Shown one piece after another: positions 1-8,420 of a DNA stretch of 36,049 nt; positions within the stretch are counted from its first letter, which is position 1, and every line of letters begins with the position of its first letter. Location: assembly GCF_000282535.1 (NCBI RefSeq), contig NZ_AKJC01000165.1, forward strand, positions 1-36,049, given 5' to 3'. The notes below the pieces were generated by a model. The model searched no databases, was not told the origin of the DNA, and saw nothing but the letters and a program-made list of their open reading frames with translations. Made by a program: the position numbers and the translations under genes. The DNA comes from Pseudomonas sp. GM84 (GTDB lineage: Bacteria; Pseudomonadota; Gammaproteobacteria; Pseudomonadales; Pseudomonadaceae).

Positions 1-21
1 CGGCTTGCCGGCGATGGGGCC
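1..21. repeat. REP element, right half, cut by window edge
   Basis: The first 21 bases match the right half of the GCCGGC-stem REP elements seen complete at 4946-5040 and 29695-29788, ending in the usual GGCC. The partner arm should lie just outside the window. Confidence 0.75.
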
Positions 22-89
22 TCAAGAGTCAGCACAAATTCTCATCTGCTTCGGGTATCCTCAGGCCATCGCCAGCCTCCGGAGCCACC

Positions 90-482
90 ATGACTGCCCC
101 TCGTCTGCTCGTTCCCCTGAGCCTTGCCCTGCTCACCGCCTGCGCCCAACAGCCCAGGCAAACCGTCGAACTGGACGCCGAAAGCGAATGCCCCCAACGC
201 CTGCAAGTCGGCCAGGCCCTGACCCTGACGCTGCCCAGCAATCCCACTACCGGCTACCGCTGGTTGGTGCAGAACCCGGCTTCGAATGTACTGCGCAGCC
301 TCGGCCCCGAGGTTTACAGCGCCCCCGAAGACGCCGGAATCGTTGGCAGTGCGGGCATTTCCAGCTGGCGCTTCGAGGCCCGCGCTGCGGGTGAAGGTCA
401 TCTGGTATTGGTCTATCAGCAGCCATGGGCCCCGGAAGTGCGACCGGTGCAGACCTTCGATTGCGCCGTACGGGTTAACTGA
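90..482 (+). CDS. Chagasin-like (MEROPS I42) peptidase inhibitor lipoprotein
   Basis: This 130-residue protein starts with a lipoprotein signal: a hydrophobic stretch ends in lipobox LTAC (15-18), so Cys18 would be lipidated after export. The mature part holds NPTTGYRW (51-58), the hallmark loop of chagasin/I42 inhibitors that enters the active site of papain-like cysteine proteases. A glycine-rich stretch and a QQPWAPE segment near residues 108-114 match the other two inhibitory loops of the fold. A GGAG ribosome site lies 6 bases before the ATG. It stands just upstream of cmoA on the same strand with about 90 bases between them, so no tight coupling is implied. The family call rests on the loops. 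The target protease is unknown; it could protect the envelope from host or self proteases. Confidence 0.85.
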   Translation: MTAPRLLVPLSLALLTACAQQPRQTVELDAESECPQRLQVGQALTLTLPSNPTTGYRWLVQNPASNVLRSLGPEVYSAPEDAGIVGSAGISSWRFEARAAGEGHLVLVYQQPWAPEVRPVQTFDCAVRVN

Positions 483-571
483 TCGCACAGCGCTGGTCAG
501 CCAACCATGCATCCTTGTCGCGGTTTGGCTAGAATGCCGGCCCTGCCTATTGTCAGCCGCCTGGATTCACC

Positions 572-1315
572 GTGAGCAAACAACCCGACCGCCTTTTCGC
601 CCAGCCTCTGGAGCAAGTCCCCGACTTCGTGTTCAACGAAGATGTGGTGCGCGTGTTCCCGGACATGATCAAGCGCTCGGTGCCCGGTTACCCGACCATC
701 GTCGAGAACCTCGGCGTGCTCGCGGGGCGCTTCGCCCAGCCGAACACCGCGCTGTATGACCTCGGTGCGTCGCTGGGCGCCGTCACCCAATCGCTGCGCC
801 GCCATGTGCGCGTCGATGGCTGCCGGGTCATCGCCGTGGACAACTCGGCGGCAATGGTCGAGCGATGCCGCCAGTACCTCACCGCGCAAGATTCGATGTT
901 CCAGGAACTGCTACCGGTGCAAGTACTGGAGGCCGACATCCTGACCCTGCCCTTCGAGCCCGCTTCGGTGGTGGCGATGAACTTCACCCTGCAGTTCGTC
1001 GCACCCGAACAGCGCCTGGCGCTGCTCGGTCGCATCCGGCAGGCCTTGCTGCCTGGCGGCGCGCTGATCCTGTCGGAGAAACTGCGTTTCGCCGACGACG
1101 AGGAACAGACGCTGCTCAATGAACTGCACCTGGACTTCAAACGCGCCAACGGCTACAGCGAACTGGAAATCGCCCAGAAACGCAGTGCCATCGAGAACGT
1201 GATGAAGCCCGATACCCTGCAGGCCCATACCGAGCGCTTGCGCGCGGCGGGCTTCAGCAAGGTGGTGCCGTGGTTCCAATGCCTTAACTTTGCCTCGTTG
1301 ATAGCCCTGCCATGA
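572..1315 (+). CDS. cmoA: Carboxy-S-adenosyl-L-methionine synthase CmoA
   Basis: CmoA converts S-adenosylmethionine and prephenate to carboxy-SAM, the carboxymethyl donor for wobble uridine 34 in tRNA. The 247-residue product has the family length. It shows the opening pattern [20 protein letters not shown] and a Rossmann SAM-binding loop DLGASLG (63-69), followed by an acidic strand end VIAVDNS (86-92). The start is GTG. The stop overlaps the ATG of cmoB by 4 bases, so the two are translationally coupled and act in sequence. A TAGAAT -10-like hexamer sits at 530-535 but no good -35 accompanies it. Confidence 0.96.
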   Translation: MSKQPDRLFAQPLEQVPDFVFNEDVVRVFPDMIKRSVPGYPTIVENLGVLAGRFAQPNTALYDLGASLGAVTQSLRRHVRVDGCRVIAVDNSAAMVERCRQYLTAQDSMFQELLPVQVLEADILTLPFEPASVVAMNFTLQFVAPEQRLALLGRIRQALLPGGALILSEKLRFADDEEQTLLNELHLDFKRANGYSELEIAQKRSAIENVMKPDTLQAHTERLRAAGFSKVVPWFQCLNFASLIALP

Positions 1316-2268
1316 TCGATTTGTCTCCCCTCGTCCGCCGCCTGGCGGGCACGCCGCTGGCTTCCTGGTCGCAAGGCCTGCAAGCGCAACTGGACACCAA
1401 GCTGGAAAAAGGCCACGGCGACCTCGACCGTTGGCGCGGTGCGCTCGACGCCTTGCCGGCCCTGAAACCCAGCCAGATCGACCTGGTCGATGGCCTGCGC
1501 CTGGACTGCGACTGCGACGACGCCACCCGCGCCCGCATGCGCGATGCGCTGATGGGCCTGTCGCCTTGGCGCAAAGGGCCATTCGATCTGTTCGGGGTGC
1601 ATGTGGACACCGAATGGCGTTCGGACTGGAAATGGTCGCGGGTCAGCCCGCACCTGGACCTCAAAGGCAAGCGCGTGCTCGATGTGGGCTGTGGCAACGG
1701 CTATTACCAGTGGCGCATGCTCGGTGCCGGTGCCGACATGGTCATCGGCGTCGATCCCAACTGGTTGTTCTTCTGCCAGTTCCAGGCCGTTCAGCAGTAC
1801 CTGCCCGAGCTGCCCGCGTGGCACCTGCCGTTCGCCCTGGAAGAGCTGCCAGCCAATCTCGAAGGCTTCGACACGGTGTTCTCCATGGGCGTGTTCTACC
1901 ACCGCCGCTCGCCCATCGAACACCTGCTGGCACTCAAGGACTGCCTGGTCAAAGGCGGCGAACTGGTGCTGGAGACCTTGGTCATCGAGGGTGACGAGCA
2001 ACAGGTGCTGGTACCCGAAGACCGCTACGCGCAGATGCGCAACGTCTGGTACCTGCCCTCGGTGCCTGCGCTGGAGCGCTGGCTGCGGCGCGCTGGCTTC
2101 AGCGACGTGCGCTGCGTGGATGTCAGCGTGACCAGCGTCGAGGAGCAGCGCAGTACCGAATGGATGCGCTACCAGTCACTCGGCGACTTCCTCGACCCGA
2201 ACGACCACAGCAAGACCATCGAGGGCCTGCCGGCCCCCCGCCGCGCGACCCTGGTGGCGCGCAAATAA
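1312..2268 (+). CDS. cmoB: tRNA U34 carboxymethyltransferase CmoB
   Basis: CmoB transfers the carboxymethyl group of Cx-SAM to 5-hydroxyuridine 34, giving cmo5U in tRNAs that read several codons. The 318-residue protein is close to the usual length of about 320. A helical N-terminal region comes first, then a class I methyltransferase fold with motif [13 protein letters not shown] (122-133) and the downstream [10 protein letters not shown] segment. It overlaps cmoA by 4 bases (ATGA), and the pair forms a complete two-step pathway. Its TAA stop lies inside the A-run that serves as the T-tract of a terminator for the opposite strand. Confidence 0.96.
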   Translation: MIDLSPLVRRLAGTPLASWSQGLQAQLDTKLEKGHGDLDRWRGALDALPALKPSQIDLVDGLRLDCDCDDATRARMRDALMGLSPWRKGPFDLFGVHVDTEWRSDWKWSRVSPHLDLKGKRVLDVGCGNGYYQWRMLGAGADMVIGVDPNWLFFCQFQAVQQYLPELPAWHLPFALEELPANLEGFDTVFSMGVFYHRRSPIEHLLALKDCLVKGGELVLETLVIEGDEQQVLVPEDRYAQMRNVWYLPSVPALERWLRRAGFSDVRCVDVSVTSVEEQRSTEWMRYQSLGDFLDPNDHSKTIEGLPAPRRATLVARK

Positions 2269-2290
2269 AAAAGGCGCCGATCACGGCGCC
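2263..2290 (-). terminator. Rho-independent terminator for the small exported protein gene
   Basis: On the minus strand a GGCGCCG/CGGCGCC stem (2273-2279 with 2284-2290, loop of 4) is followed by a run of six T, then ATTTGC. It lies just past the stop of the minus-strand gene at 2339-2542. In the plus direction no T-run follows the hairpin, so it should serve the minus strand, although the stem may also protect the cmoB 3' end. Confidence 0.85.
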
Positions 2291-2338
2291 CGAATCACAC
2301 CTGTGCCGAGGAGCTGTTTCGGCCCAGGTGCTGCTGCC

Positions 2339-2542
2339 TCAATCCTTCGCCACCTTCTGCGCGTTTTCCTGCGCCTTGCGCTCACGCTCTACAACCGCCT
2401 GCTGCTTGTCGCCATGCAGGCGTTGCTGGTCCTGACGGAAGGCTTCCCAATACAGCCTGGAACGCTCCGCACCGCCTTCGGCGTAAACGCTGGCGCTGCC
2501 CAGGGTGAGGGTTGCCAGCAGCAAATATTTGGTCAGGTTCAT
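2339..2542 (-). CDS. Small exported protein of unknown function
   Basis: This 67-residue protein has a clear signal peptide: MNLTKYLLLATLTLGSASVYA, with probable cleavage after VYA (residue 21). The mature part has about 46 residues, is rich in Gln, Arg, Glu and Lys, lacks cysteine, and is probably one long amphipathic helix. GAGG lies 8 bases before the ATG, and a strong terminator follows the stop, so it is probably a monocistronic gene. I do not recognise a named family. Export and a helical fold are all that the sequence supports. Confidence 0.75.
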   Translation of the reverse strand: MNLTKYLLLATLTLGSASVYAEGGAERSRLYWEAFRQDQQRLHGDKQQAVVERERKAQENAQKVAKD

Positions 2543-2654
2543 CGTGCTTGCCTCGTGATAACCGATCAGACAGGGCTATCCTAGCGAGGGGCAGCTAACG
2601 CCAAGGTGAGGGGGGGATTACAGTCTTGCAATGTAGGCCTGCGTTGTCTGTTCT

Positions 2655-2733
2655 GGCCCTTTCGCGGGACAAGCCCGCTCCCACATGAATGGGCGGAGTA
2701 CCTGTGGGAGCGGGCTTGTCCCGCGAAGAGGCC
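2655..2733. repeat. REP pair, GCGGGACAAGCCCGC class
   Basis: Two head-to-head copies of a Pseudomonas REP (2655-2685 and 2703-2733) start and end with GGCC and carry the core GCGGGACAAGCCCGC. The two arms form a long hairpin with a 17-base spacer. Confidence 0.92.
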
Positions 2734-2746
2734 CGTATGAACAGGC

Positions 2747-2805
2747 AGATAACACCAGGATTACAAATCCGTTATCTACCCCGCTTGGCCTTACGCATGC
2801 CGTAA
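2747..2805. promoter_or_regulatory. Candidate operator palindromes upstream of the CopR-like regulator
   Basis: AGATAAC (2747-2753) is the inverse of GTTATCT (2771-2777) and encloses a second repeat, GGATT (2758-2762) with AATCC (2766-2770). Fourteen bases further on, TTACG-N5-CGTAA (2791-2805) is another perfect dyad. OmpR-type metal regulators commonly bind such TTAC/GTAA dyads and control their own genes. The operator role is inferred from position and symmetry. Confidence 0.45.
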
Positions 2806-2876
2806 CATCCTGCCCGTTGACCCTGAAGCCCCTACAGGGTCGAGAATCGCTCCCTTTTCCCTACCCTGAGCCTCTC

Positions 2877-3551
2877 ATGCGCCTATTGATCATCGAGGAC
2901 GAACTGCGTACCGCCGACTACCTGCAGCAGGGCCTGCGCGAGAACGGCTACGTGGTCGACTGCGCCCACACCGGCACCGACGGCCTGCACCTGGCACGCC
3001 AGCAGCCTTATGACCTGATCATTCTCGACGTCAACTTGCCCGAGCTCGATGGCTGGGCCGTGCTGCAGCGCCTGCGCGCCGAGTCGGCCACACGCATCAT
3101 GATGCTGACCGCCCACGGCCGCCTGGCCGACCGGGTCAAGGGCCTGGACCTGGGCGCCGATGACTATCTGCTCAAGCCGTTCGAGTTCCCCGAGCTGCTG
3201 GCACGCATTCGCAGCCTGCTGCGCCGCAACGACCAACACATGCAGCCCAGTACCCTGCGCGTCGCCGACCTGGAACTGGACCCAGGCCGCCACCGCGCCT
3301 ACCGGGGCGGACAACGCATAGACCTGACCGCCAAGGAGTTCGCCCTGCTGCACCTGCTGATGCGCCAGAGCGGCGAGGTGCTGTCGCGCACGCAGATCAT
3401 TTCGCTGGTGTGGGACATGAACTTCGACTGCGACACCAACGTGGTCGAGGTCTCGATCCGCCGCTTGCGCGCCAAGATCGATGACCCGTTCGAAGACAAA
3501 CTGATCCACACCCTGCGCGGCGTGGGCTACGTCCTGGAAGCGCGTCGATGA
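2877..3551 (+). CDS. CopR/CzcR-like OmpR-family response regulator
   Basis: This 224-residue regulator pairs a receiver domain (1-115) with an OmpR-type winged-helix DNA-binding domain (about 125-222). The phosphoacceptor is Asp51 in LIILDVNLP, with the acidic pair E7/D8, Thr78 and Lys100 (LLKPFEF) completing the site. The C-terminal segment [20 protein letters not shown] and the closing GVGYVLE are typical of the CopR/CzcR/CinR metal branch. The frame stays open upstream, but the ATG at 2877 starts the conserved receiver strand MRLLIIEDE. It overlaps the kinase gene by 4 bases. No metal-resistance structural gene is adjacent, so the signal (Cu, Zn, Cd or other) cannot be read here. Confidence 0.9.
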   Translation: MRLLIIEDELRTADYLQQGLRENGYVVDCAHTGTDGLHLARQQPYDLIILDVNLPELDGWAVLQRLRAESATRIMMLTAHGRLADRVKGLDLGADDYLLKPFEFPELLARIRSLLRRNDQHMQPSTLRVADLELDPGRHRAYRGGQRIDLTAKEFALLHLLMRQSGEVLSRTQIISLVWDMNFDCDTNVVEVSIRRLRAKIDDPFEDKLIHTLRGVGYVLEARR

Positions 3552-4930
3552 GACAAGCCAGCCTGTCGCTGCGCCTTGGCCTGGGCGTGACCCTGATGGG
3601 CGCTGCGCTGGTACTGTTGCTGGGCTGCCTGGCCGTGTTCGCCCTCGAGCATGAACTCGACAGCCGCGCGCGCAAGGACCTGGCGCGCAAGATGCTGCAG
3701 GTCGAGCACAACCTGCGGGTCGACTTGCGCAGTGAAGACCTGGGCAACCGTGCCCATCCGCTGCTCGACCTGGTGATGGGGCACGACAACCTGAGCCTGA
3801 GCGTGCTGACCCTGGATGGCCGCCACCCGCATTTGCTCATCCTGGGCCCTGCCCTGGATTCGCAGGTGGGCGCGCTGTACACCGACGCCCGACTGCGCTT
3901 CCATGAATGGCGCGACAGCACCGGCCAACAGCTGCTCACGGTGACCCGGCAAATGCGCCTGCGGGACGATACCCCGGTGCGCGTGATGATGTCGCTCAAC
4001 CGCGCTGACGACAACGACCTGCTGCAAGCGTACCTGCACTCGACCCTGCTGGCCCTGCCGCTGCTGTTGCTGCTGATCGGTGCCGGTGCCTGGTGGTTGG
4101 TGCAGCGCGGCTTGAAACCGCTGCGCCACTTTCGACGCATCGCTGGCAAGGTGTCCGCCCAGGACCTGCAGCACCGCCTGCCCGATCATGGCTTGCCGGT
4201 GGAGTTGGCCGAGCTGGCGACCGGCATCAACGTGATGCTCGACCGCCTGGACCACGGCGTGCGCCAGTTGTCGCAATTTTCCGATGACCTGGCCCACGAG
4301 CTGCGCACGCCCTTGAGCAACCTGATGGGCAAGGCCCAGGTGACCCTGGCCCGCGAACGGGACAGTGAGAACTACCGCGAAGTGCTGGCCGACAGCATCG
4401 ACGAACTGACCCGCCTGAACCGCATCATCAACGACATGCTGTTTCTCGCCCAGGTCAGCCAACCCCAGGTGCAGCTGGCGCTCAAGCCGCTGTCCCTGAC
4501 TGACGAGACGCAACAGGTGCTGGAGCTGTTTTCCTACAGCGCCGAACACAAGGCGTTGACGCTACAGCTCAAAGGCTGGGGAACGGCCCTGGCTGATCGG
4601 CTGATGTTCCAGCGGGCGCTGTCGAACCTGTTGAGCAATGCGATTCGCCACAGCCCGGAGGGTCGCGAGGTGAACCTGGGCATCGAGCGCCGTGGCAACG
4701 AGGTCTGGCTCTGGGTGGCGAATGAGGGGCCAGGGATCCTTGATGAGCATCTGCCGCAGCTGTTCGAGCGGTTCTATCGGGCAGGGTCGGGGCGTTCGCG
4801 GCTGGAAGGTGGGACGGGGCTGGGGTTGGCGATCGTGAAATCGATCATGCAGCTGCTTGGAGGGCGGGTCGAGGTGAGCAGCAGTTGCGCAGGGCCCACT
4901 CGTTTTTCCCTGGTGTTCAGAGCCGAATAG
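3548..4930 (+). CDS. Heavy-metal-type sensor histidine kinase (CopS/CusS-like)
   Basis: This 460-residue membrane kinase is the partner of the upstream regulator (ATGA overlap). It has a first membrane segment (about 12-34), a periplasmic sensor region (35-163), a second membrane segment (164-186), a HAMP linker (187-240), the H-box [16 protein letters not shown] with phospho-His250, then N-box [11 protein letters not shown]1 NEGPGI and G2 GTGLGLAIV in the ATPase domain. Length and layout match the CusS/CopS branch. No obvious histidine or methionine cluster stands out in the sensor region, so metal identity is undetermined. A REP pair follows and separates it from the convergent pdxJ. Confidence 0.9.
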   Translation: MRQASLSLRLGLGVTLMGAALVLLLGCLAVFALEHELDSRARKDLARKMLQVEHNLRVDLRSEDLGNRAHPLLDLVMGHDNLSLSVLTLDGRHPHLLILGPALDSQVGALYTDARLRFHEWRDSTGQQLLTVTRQMRLRDDTPVRVMMSLNRADDNDLLQAYLHSTLLALPLLLLLIGAGAWWLVQRGLKPLRHFRRIAGKVSAQDLQHRLPDHGLPVELAELATGINVMLDRLDHGVRQLSQFSDDLAHELRTPLSNLMGKAQVTLARERDSENYREVLADSIDELTRLNRIINDMLFLAQVSQPQVQLALKPLSLTDETQQVLELFSYSAEHKALTLQLKGWGTALADRLMFQRALSNLLSNAIRHSPEGREVNLGIERRGNEVWLWVANEGPGILDEHLPQLFERFYRAGSGRSRLEGGTGLGLAIVKSIMQLLGGRVEVSSSCAGPTRFSLVFRAE

Positions 4931-4945
4931 GTAGTTGTCTGGACT

Positions 4946-5040
4946 GGCCCTATCGCCGGCAAGCCGGCTCCCACAGGGATCTGCACAGTTCTCGGGTGTT
5001 GTGCAGTACCTGTGGGAGCCGGCTTGCCGGCGATGGGGCC
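4946..5040. repeat. REP pair, GCCGGCAAGCCGGC class
   Basis: Head-to-head REP copies at 4946-4975 and 5011-5040 flank a spacer that has its own CTGCACA/TGTGCAG repeat. The pair lies between the convergent sensor kinase and pdxJ genes, where it could act as a shared 3' barrier. Confidence 0.92.
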
Positions 5041-5048
5041 ACAACTGA

Positions 5049-5789
5049 TCAGCGCGAAGCCGCGACGATCAGCGCCTTCATTTCCGCCACCGCCGCCTTG
5101 AAGCCGACGAACAGCGCATGGGCGACCAGCGCATGGCCAATGTTCAGTTCATTGATGCCCTTGATCGCCGCTACCGCTTCGACGTTGTGGTAATGCAGGC
5201 CGTGGCCGGCATTGACGATCAGACCCTGGCCAACCCCGAACGCCACGCCATCGACGATGCGCTTGAGCTCTTCAGCCACTTCAGTGGGGGTTTCGGCATC
5301 GGCATAGCGGCCGGTATGCAGCTCGATGGCCGGCGCCCCGACACGGCGCGAGGCTTCGATCTGCCGCTCGTCCGCATCGATGAACAACGACACTTCGGCA
5401 CCCGTACGCGAGAGGCGCTCCACCGCAGCCTTGATCCGTGCCTCCTGGCCGGCCACATCCAGGCCACCCTCGGTGGTCAACTCCTGGCGGGTCTCAGGCA
5501 CCAGGCAGATATGCGCCGGGCGGATCTTCTCGGCGAAGAGCATCATCTCTTCGGTCACGCCCATTTCGAAGTTCATCCGCGTCTGCAGCACGTCCTTGAG
5601 CACCAGCACGTCGCGCTCCTGGATGTGCCGGCGGTCTTCGCGCAGGTGTACGGTGATGCCGTCGGCACCGGCTTCTTCGGCGTCCAGCGCGGCTTTTACC
5701 GGGTCGGGATAGCGAGTGCCGCGGGCTTGGCGCAGGGTCGCCACGTGGTCGATGTTGACGCCGAGAAGCATGCGGTTGCTGTGAGTCAC
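5049..5789 (-). CDS. pdxJ: Pyridoxine 5'-phosphate synthase PdxJ
   Basis: PdxJ condenses 3-amino-1-hydroxyacetone phosphate with 1-deoxyxylulose 5-phosphate to give pyridoxine 5'-phosphate, the last ring-forming step of de novo vitamin B6 synthesis. The 246-residue TIM barrel opens with [18 protein letters not shown]. His48 (ITVHLRED), Glu75 (NFEMG) and His196 (NAGHGLHY) line up with E. coli catalytic residues His45, Glu72 and His193 at a constant offset of three. It is the last gene of the lepA...recO-pdxJ series, 43 bases after recO, the usual order in pseudomonads. Confidence 0.97.
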   Translation of the reverse strand: MTHSNRMLLGVNIDHVATLRQARGTRYPDPVKAALDAEEAGADGITVHLREDRRHIQERDVLVLKDVLQTRMNFEMGVTEEMMLFAEKIRPAHICLVPETRQELTTEGGLDVAGQEARIKAAVERLSRTGAEVSLFIDADERQIEASRRVGAPAIELHTGRYADAETPTEVAEELKRIVDGVAFGVGQGLIVNAGHGLHYHNVEAVAAIKGINELNIGHALVAHALFVGFKAAVAEMKALIVAASR

Positions 5790-5832
5790 GAAAGGCTCTC
5801 CTGAGGATTTAGCCCCACAGCATACGACGTGC

Positions 5833-6516
5833 TCAGCGCTTGCGAAACAGTTCCCGGCTGACCAGTGGCTTTGACCCCAGATGCACCGCCAATGCCTGGC
5901 GCATCAGGCGCTTGGCCGCAAGCAAGGCGCCCGGTGCCTGCCAGTCGACTTGGGCCAGGGCGATCAGCTCGGTGCCGTTGAACAGGCCAGGTTGCACCAG
6001 GTACACCCGCTCAAGGCCGGCATCGACCCGCAAACGGTAGAGGCCATCGGGCGCGATAGGGTCGTCATTGATGTCGTGGCTGAGCGAGAAGGCATAACCG
6101 AGGTCGTCCAGCAGGCGCCATTCGAAGGCGCGCAGCAGCGGCTCCAGCGGCCGCCCGGCCGCCAGCGCCTGCAAGGTCAGGGCGTAGTGCTCGAACAGCT
6201 CGGGCTGGGGCGCCTCGGCAGGCAGCAGGCGCATCAGCAGCTCATTGAGGTACAAACCACTGAACAGTGCATCGCCGTGCAGCCAGGCGGCGATGCCGAC
6301 GCTGTCCAGCCGACCGACATTCTTCAGCTCACCGCGCCCGCGCAGTTCCACTTCCAGCGGCACGAACGGCCTTACCAGGCTGCCGCCCTTGCCCCGCGCC
6401 CGCCGCAACACCGCGCGCATGCGACCCTGCGGCGTGAAGAAGTCCACCAGCGCACTGGTTTCCTTGTAGGCACGGCTATGCAGCACGTAGGCCGGCTGGC
6501 CGACAGGTTGTTCCAT
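5833..6516 (-). CDS. recO: DNA repair protein RecO
   Basis: RecO works with RecR (and RecF) to load RecA on SSB-coated single strands during gap repair. The 227-residue length is normal. The N-terminal OB-fold starts near [21 protein letters not shown] and reads on through RGKGG, and a helical C-terminal domain follows. No cysteine zinc cluster is visible, as is common in gamma-proteobacterial RecO. It lies between era and pdxJ, but a 158-base gap containing a REP pair separates it from era, so its expression may be partly uncoupled from the upstream genes. Confidence 0.93.
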   Translation of the reverse strand: MEQPVGQPAYVLHSRAYKETSALVDFFTPQGRMRAVLRRARGKGGSLVRPFVPLEVELRGRGELKNVGRLDSVGIAAWLHGDALFSGLYLNELLMRLLPAEAPQPELFEHYALTLQALAAGRPLEPLLRAFEWRLLDDLGYAFSLSHDINDDPIAPDGLYRLRVDAGLERVYLVQPGLFNGTELIALAQVDWQAPGALLAAKRLMRQALAVHLGSKPLVSRELFRKR

Positions 6517-6551
6517 GAGCGGTCACTCGGTCGCAGGTCGGACGCACATCC

Positions 6552-6648
6552 TGTGGGAGCGGGCTTGCCCCGCGAAGAGGCCAGCCCGGATACCGGGTGC
6601 GCATGGCACGGGCTTCGCCCGTGTTCGCGGGGCAAGCCCGCTCCCACA
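6552..6648. repeat. REP pair (outward form) between era and recO
   Basis: REP arms at 6552-6582 and 6623-6648 (core GCGGGGCAAGCCCGC) are arranged with the CCCACA ends outermost, the reverse of most pairs here. The middle holds two small hairpins, CCCGG/CCGGG and CACGGGC/GCCCGTG. The pair lies inside an operon otherwise read in one direction. Confidence 0.9.
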
Positions 6649-6674
6649 AGGAGGAATTCGGGCCGCTGGAGAGG

Positions 6675-7577
6675 TTACAGGTCGCCGTAGCCAAGCGAAC
6701 GCAAGGCGCGCTCGTCATCGGACCAGCCGCCCTTGACCTTGACCCACAGGTTGAGCATGACCTTGGCGTCGAACAGTACTTCCATGTCCTTGCGCGCGTC
6801 GGAGCCGATACGCTTGATACGCTCGCCCTTGTCGCCAATGATGATCTTCTTCTGGCCGTCACGCTCGACCAGGATCAGGGCATGGATATGCAGCACATGG
6901 CCTTGCTGCTTGAACTCTTCGATTTCCACGGTGATCTGGTAGGGAAGCTCCGCACCGAGCTGGCGCATGATCTTTTCGCGTACCAGTTCGGCGGCCAGGA
7001 AACGGCTGCTGCGGTCGGTGATCTGGTCTTCCGGGAAGAAGTGGTCGTTCTCCGGCAGGTGCTTGGCGATCAGCGCTTCCAGCGATTCGAGGTTGTGCCC
7101 CTGCTGGGCCGAGATCGGCACGATCTCGGCATTTGGCAGTTGCTCCTGCAGCCACTGCAGGTGCGGGATCAGCTCGGCCTTCTCGTCCATGCGGTCGGTC
7201 TTGTTCACCGCCAGGATCACCGGGCCGGTCACGTACTGGATGCGCTCGAGCACCAGCTGGTCCTCGTCGGTCCAACGGGTGCGGTCGACCACGAAAATCA
7301 CCACGTCGACGTCCTTCAGGGCCGCCGAGGCATTACGGTTCATGTAGCGGTTCAAGGCCTTGTCGTTGGCCTTGTGCATGCCGGGGGTGTCGACGTAGAT
7401 CGCCTGCACGTCACCCTCGGTCTTGATGCCGAGCATGTTGTGGCGGGTGGTCTGTGGCTTGCGCGAGGTGATCGCCAGCTTCTGGCCGAGGATGTGGTTG
7501 AGCAGGGTCGATTTGCCCACGTTGGGGCGGCCGACAATGGCCACATAGCCGCAGCGGGTCGGGTTGTTCTCAGTCAT
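6675..7577 (-). CDS. era: GTPase Era, ribosome assembly factor
   Basis: Era binds the 3' end of 16S rRNA and helps mature the 30S subunit. The 300-residue protein has a GTPase domain with G1 GRPNVGKS (16-23), G3 DTPGM and G4 NKTD, followed by a C-terminal KH RNA-binding domain with the loop [11 protein letters not shown]. Two in-frame ATGs exist (7583 and 7577). The second is chosen because a GGAGA site lies 7 bases upstream, while it almost touches the first. This start overlaps the rnc stop by 8 bases, which suggests translational coupling. rnc-era coupling is conserved across proteobacteria. Confidence 0.97.
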   Translation of the reverse strand: MTENNPTRCGYVAIVGRPNVGKSTLLNHILGQKLAITSRKPQTTRHNMLGIKTEGDVQAIYVDTPGMHKANDKALNRYMNRNASAALKDVDVVIFVVDRTRWTDEDQLVLERIQYVTGPVILAVNKTDRMDEKAELIPHLQWLQEQLPNAEIVPISAQQGHNLESLEALIAKHLPENDHFFPEDQITDRSSRFLAAELVREKIMRQLGAELPYQITVEIEEFKQQGHVLHIHALILVERDGQKKIIIGDKGERIKRIGSDARKDMEVLFDAKVMLNLWVKVKGGWSDDERALRSLGYGDL

Positions 7578-8259
7578 TGCCATTCTCCACGCCCAGGGCG
7601 ATCAATGCGGCGGCGGCAGCGACTTGCTCGGCGATACGCCGGCTAACGCCCTGGCCACGGCTCTTGTTGTTCAGCAGCACCACTTCGCATTCGACGAAGA
7701 AAGTACGGCAGTGCGGTTCGCCCTGGATGTCCACCACCTCGTAACGTGGCAGATCGCAGCTACGCGACTGCAGAAACTCCTGCAGGCGGGTTTTCGGGTC
7801 CTTGTTGGTGTCGACCAGCGTCAGGCTGTCGAACTCGTCGGTCAGCCAGGCCAGGATGCGCTCGCGCACGGTCTGCATGTCGGCGTCCAGATAGATGGCA
7901 CCAATCAGTGCTTCCAGGGCGTCGGCCAGGATCGATTCGCGGCGGAAACCGCCACTCTTGAGCTCACCCGAGCCCAGGCGCAGGTATTCGCCCAGGTCGA
8001 AGCCGCGGGCCAGACGAGCCAGGGTCTCGCCTTTGACCAGGCGGGCACGCAGGCGCGACAGCTGGCCTTCGCGGGCCTGCGGAAAGCGCTCGAACAGCGC
8101 CTCGGCGGCAACGAAGTTGAGGATGGAGTCACCGAGAAACTCCAGGCGCTCGTTGTTGCGCCCGGCATAACTGCGGTGGGTCAGGGCCAGCAGCATCTGG
8201 TCCTGATTCTTGAAGGTGTAGCCGAGCTTGCGCTCGAGACGGGCAAGGGAAGCACTCAT
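7570..8259 (-). CDS. rnc: Ribonuclease III
   Basis: RNase III cuts double-stranded RNA, including rRNA precursors and structured leaders. The 229-residue protein has the signature ERLEFLGDS (37-45) with metal ligands Glu40 and Asp44, and the second pair Asp113 and Glu116 in [16 protein letters not shown] double-stranded RNA-binding domain fills about residues 153-225. It follows lepB after a 161-base gap that contains a perfect 9-bp hairpin, a possible autoregulatory site given how E. coli rnc is controlled. The gene for a DUF4845 protein often found between lepB and rnc is absent. Confidence 0.97.
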   Translation of the reverse strand: MSASLARLERKLGYTFKNQDQMLLALTHRSYAGRNNERLEFLGDSILNFVAAEALFERFPQAREGQLSRLRARLVKGETLARLARGFDLGEYLRLGSGELKSGGFRRESILADALEALIGAIYLDADMQTVRERILAWLTDEFDSLTLVDTNKDPKTRLQEFLQSRSCDLPRYEVVDIQGEPHCRTFFVECEVVLLNNKSRGQGVSRRIAEQVAAAAALIALGVENGND

Positions 8260-8389
8260 GCAGCCACCCGTGGGTTATTCAACGCGTTGTTCAAATCAAC
8301 ATCCTGAAAGACTGTTGGGCTGTGGTCCGGCGCGGTGAGCGGCGAATCTCTCGGTCCTTGAGAACACAGCCTATGTCAGAAATGCATTC

Positions 8390-8412
8390 GGCGCTGTCTA
8401 CAGGACAGCGCC
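8390..8412 (-). promoter_or_regulatory. Hairpin in the rnc leader
   Basis: GGCGCTGTC (8390-8398) and GACAGCGCC (8404-8412) form a perfect 9-bp stem with a 5-base loop, beginning 8 bases past the lepB stop. No T-run follows in the minus direction, so this is not a standard terminator. It could be an RNase III target or a 3' stabiliser for lepB mRNA. Confidence 0.6.
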
Positions 8413-8420
8413 GATGGGTA

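Larger units (their letters stand above)
2543..2876. other. Divergent intergenic region with a REP pair and two inverted repeats
   Basis: These 334 bases separate the small minus-strand gene from the response regulator. They hold a REP pair (2655-2733), a nested inverted repeat (2747-2777), a TTACG/CGTAA palindrome (2791-2805) and a GACCCTG/CAGGGTC repeat around 2818-2840. No convincing coding sequence is present: the regulator frame stays open upstream, but the extra residues are REP-derived and not regulator-like. Confidence 0.6.

Noticed and set aside
2685..2876. An N-terminal extension of the CopR-like regulator
   Set aside because: The extra 64 codons run through REP sequence. The receiver fold starts exactly at the ATG at 2877.
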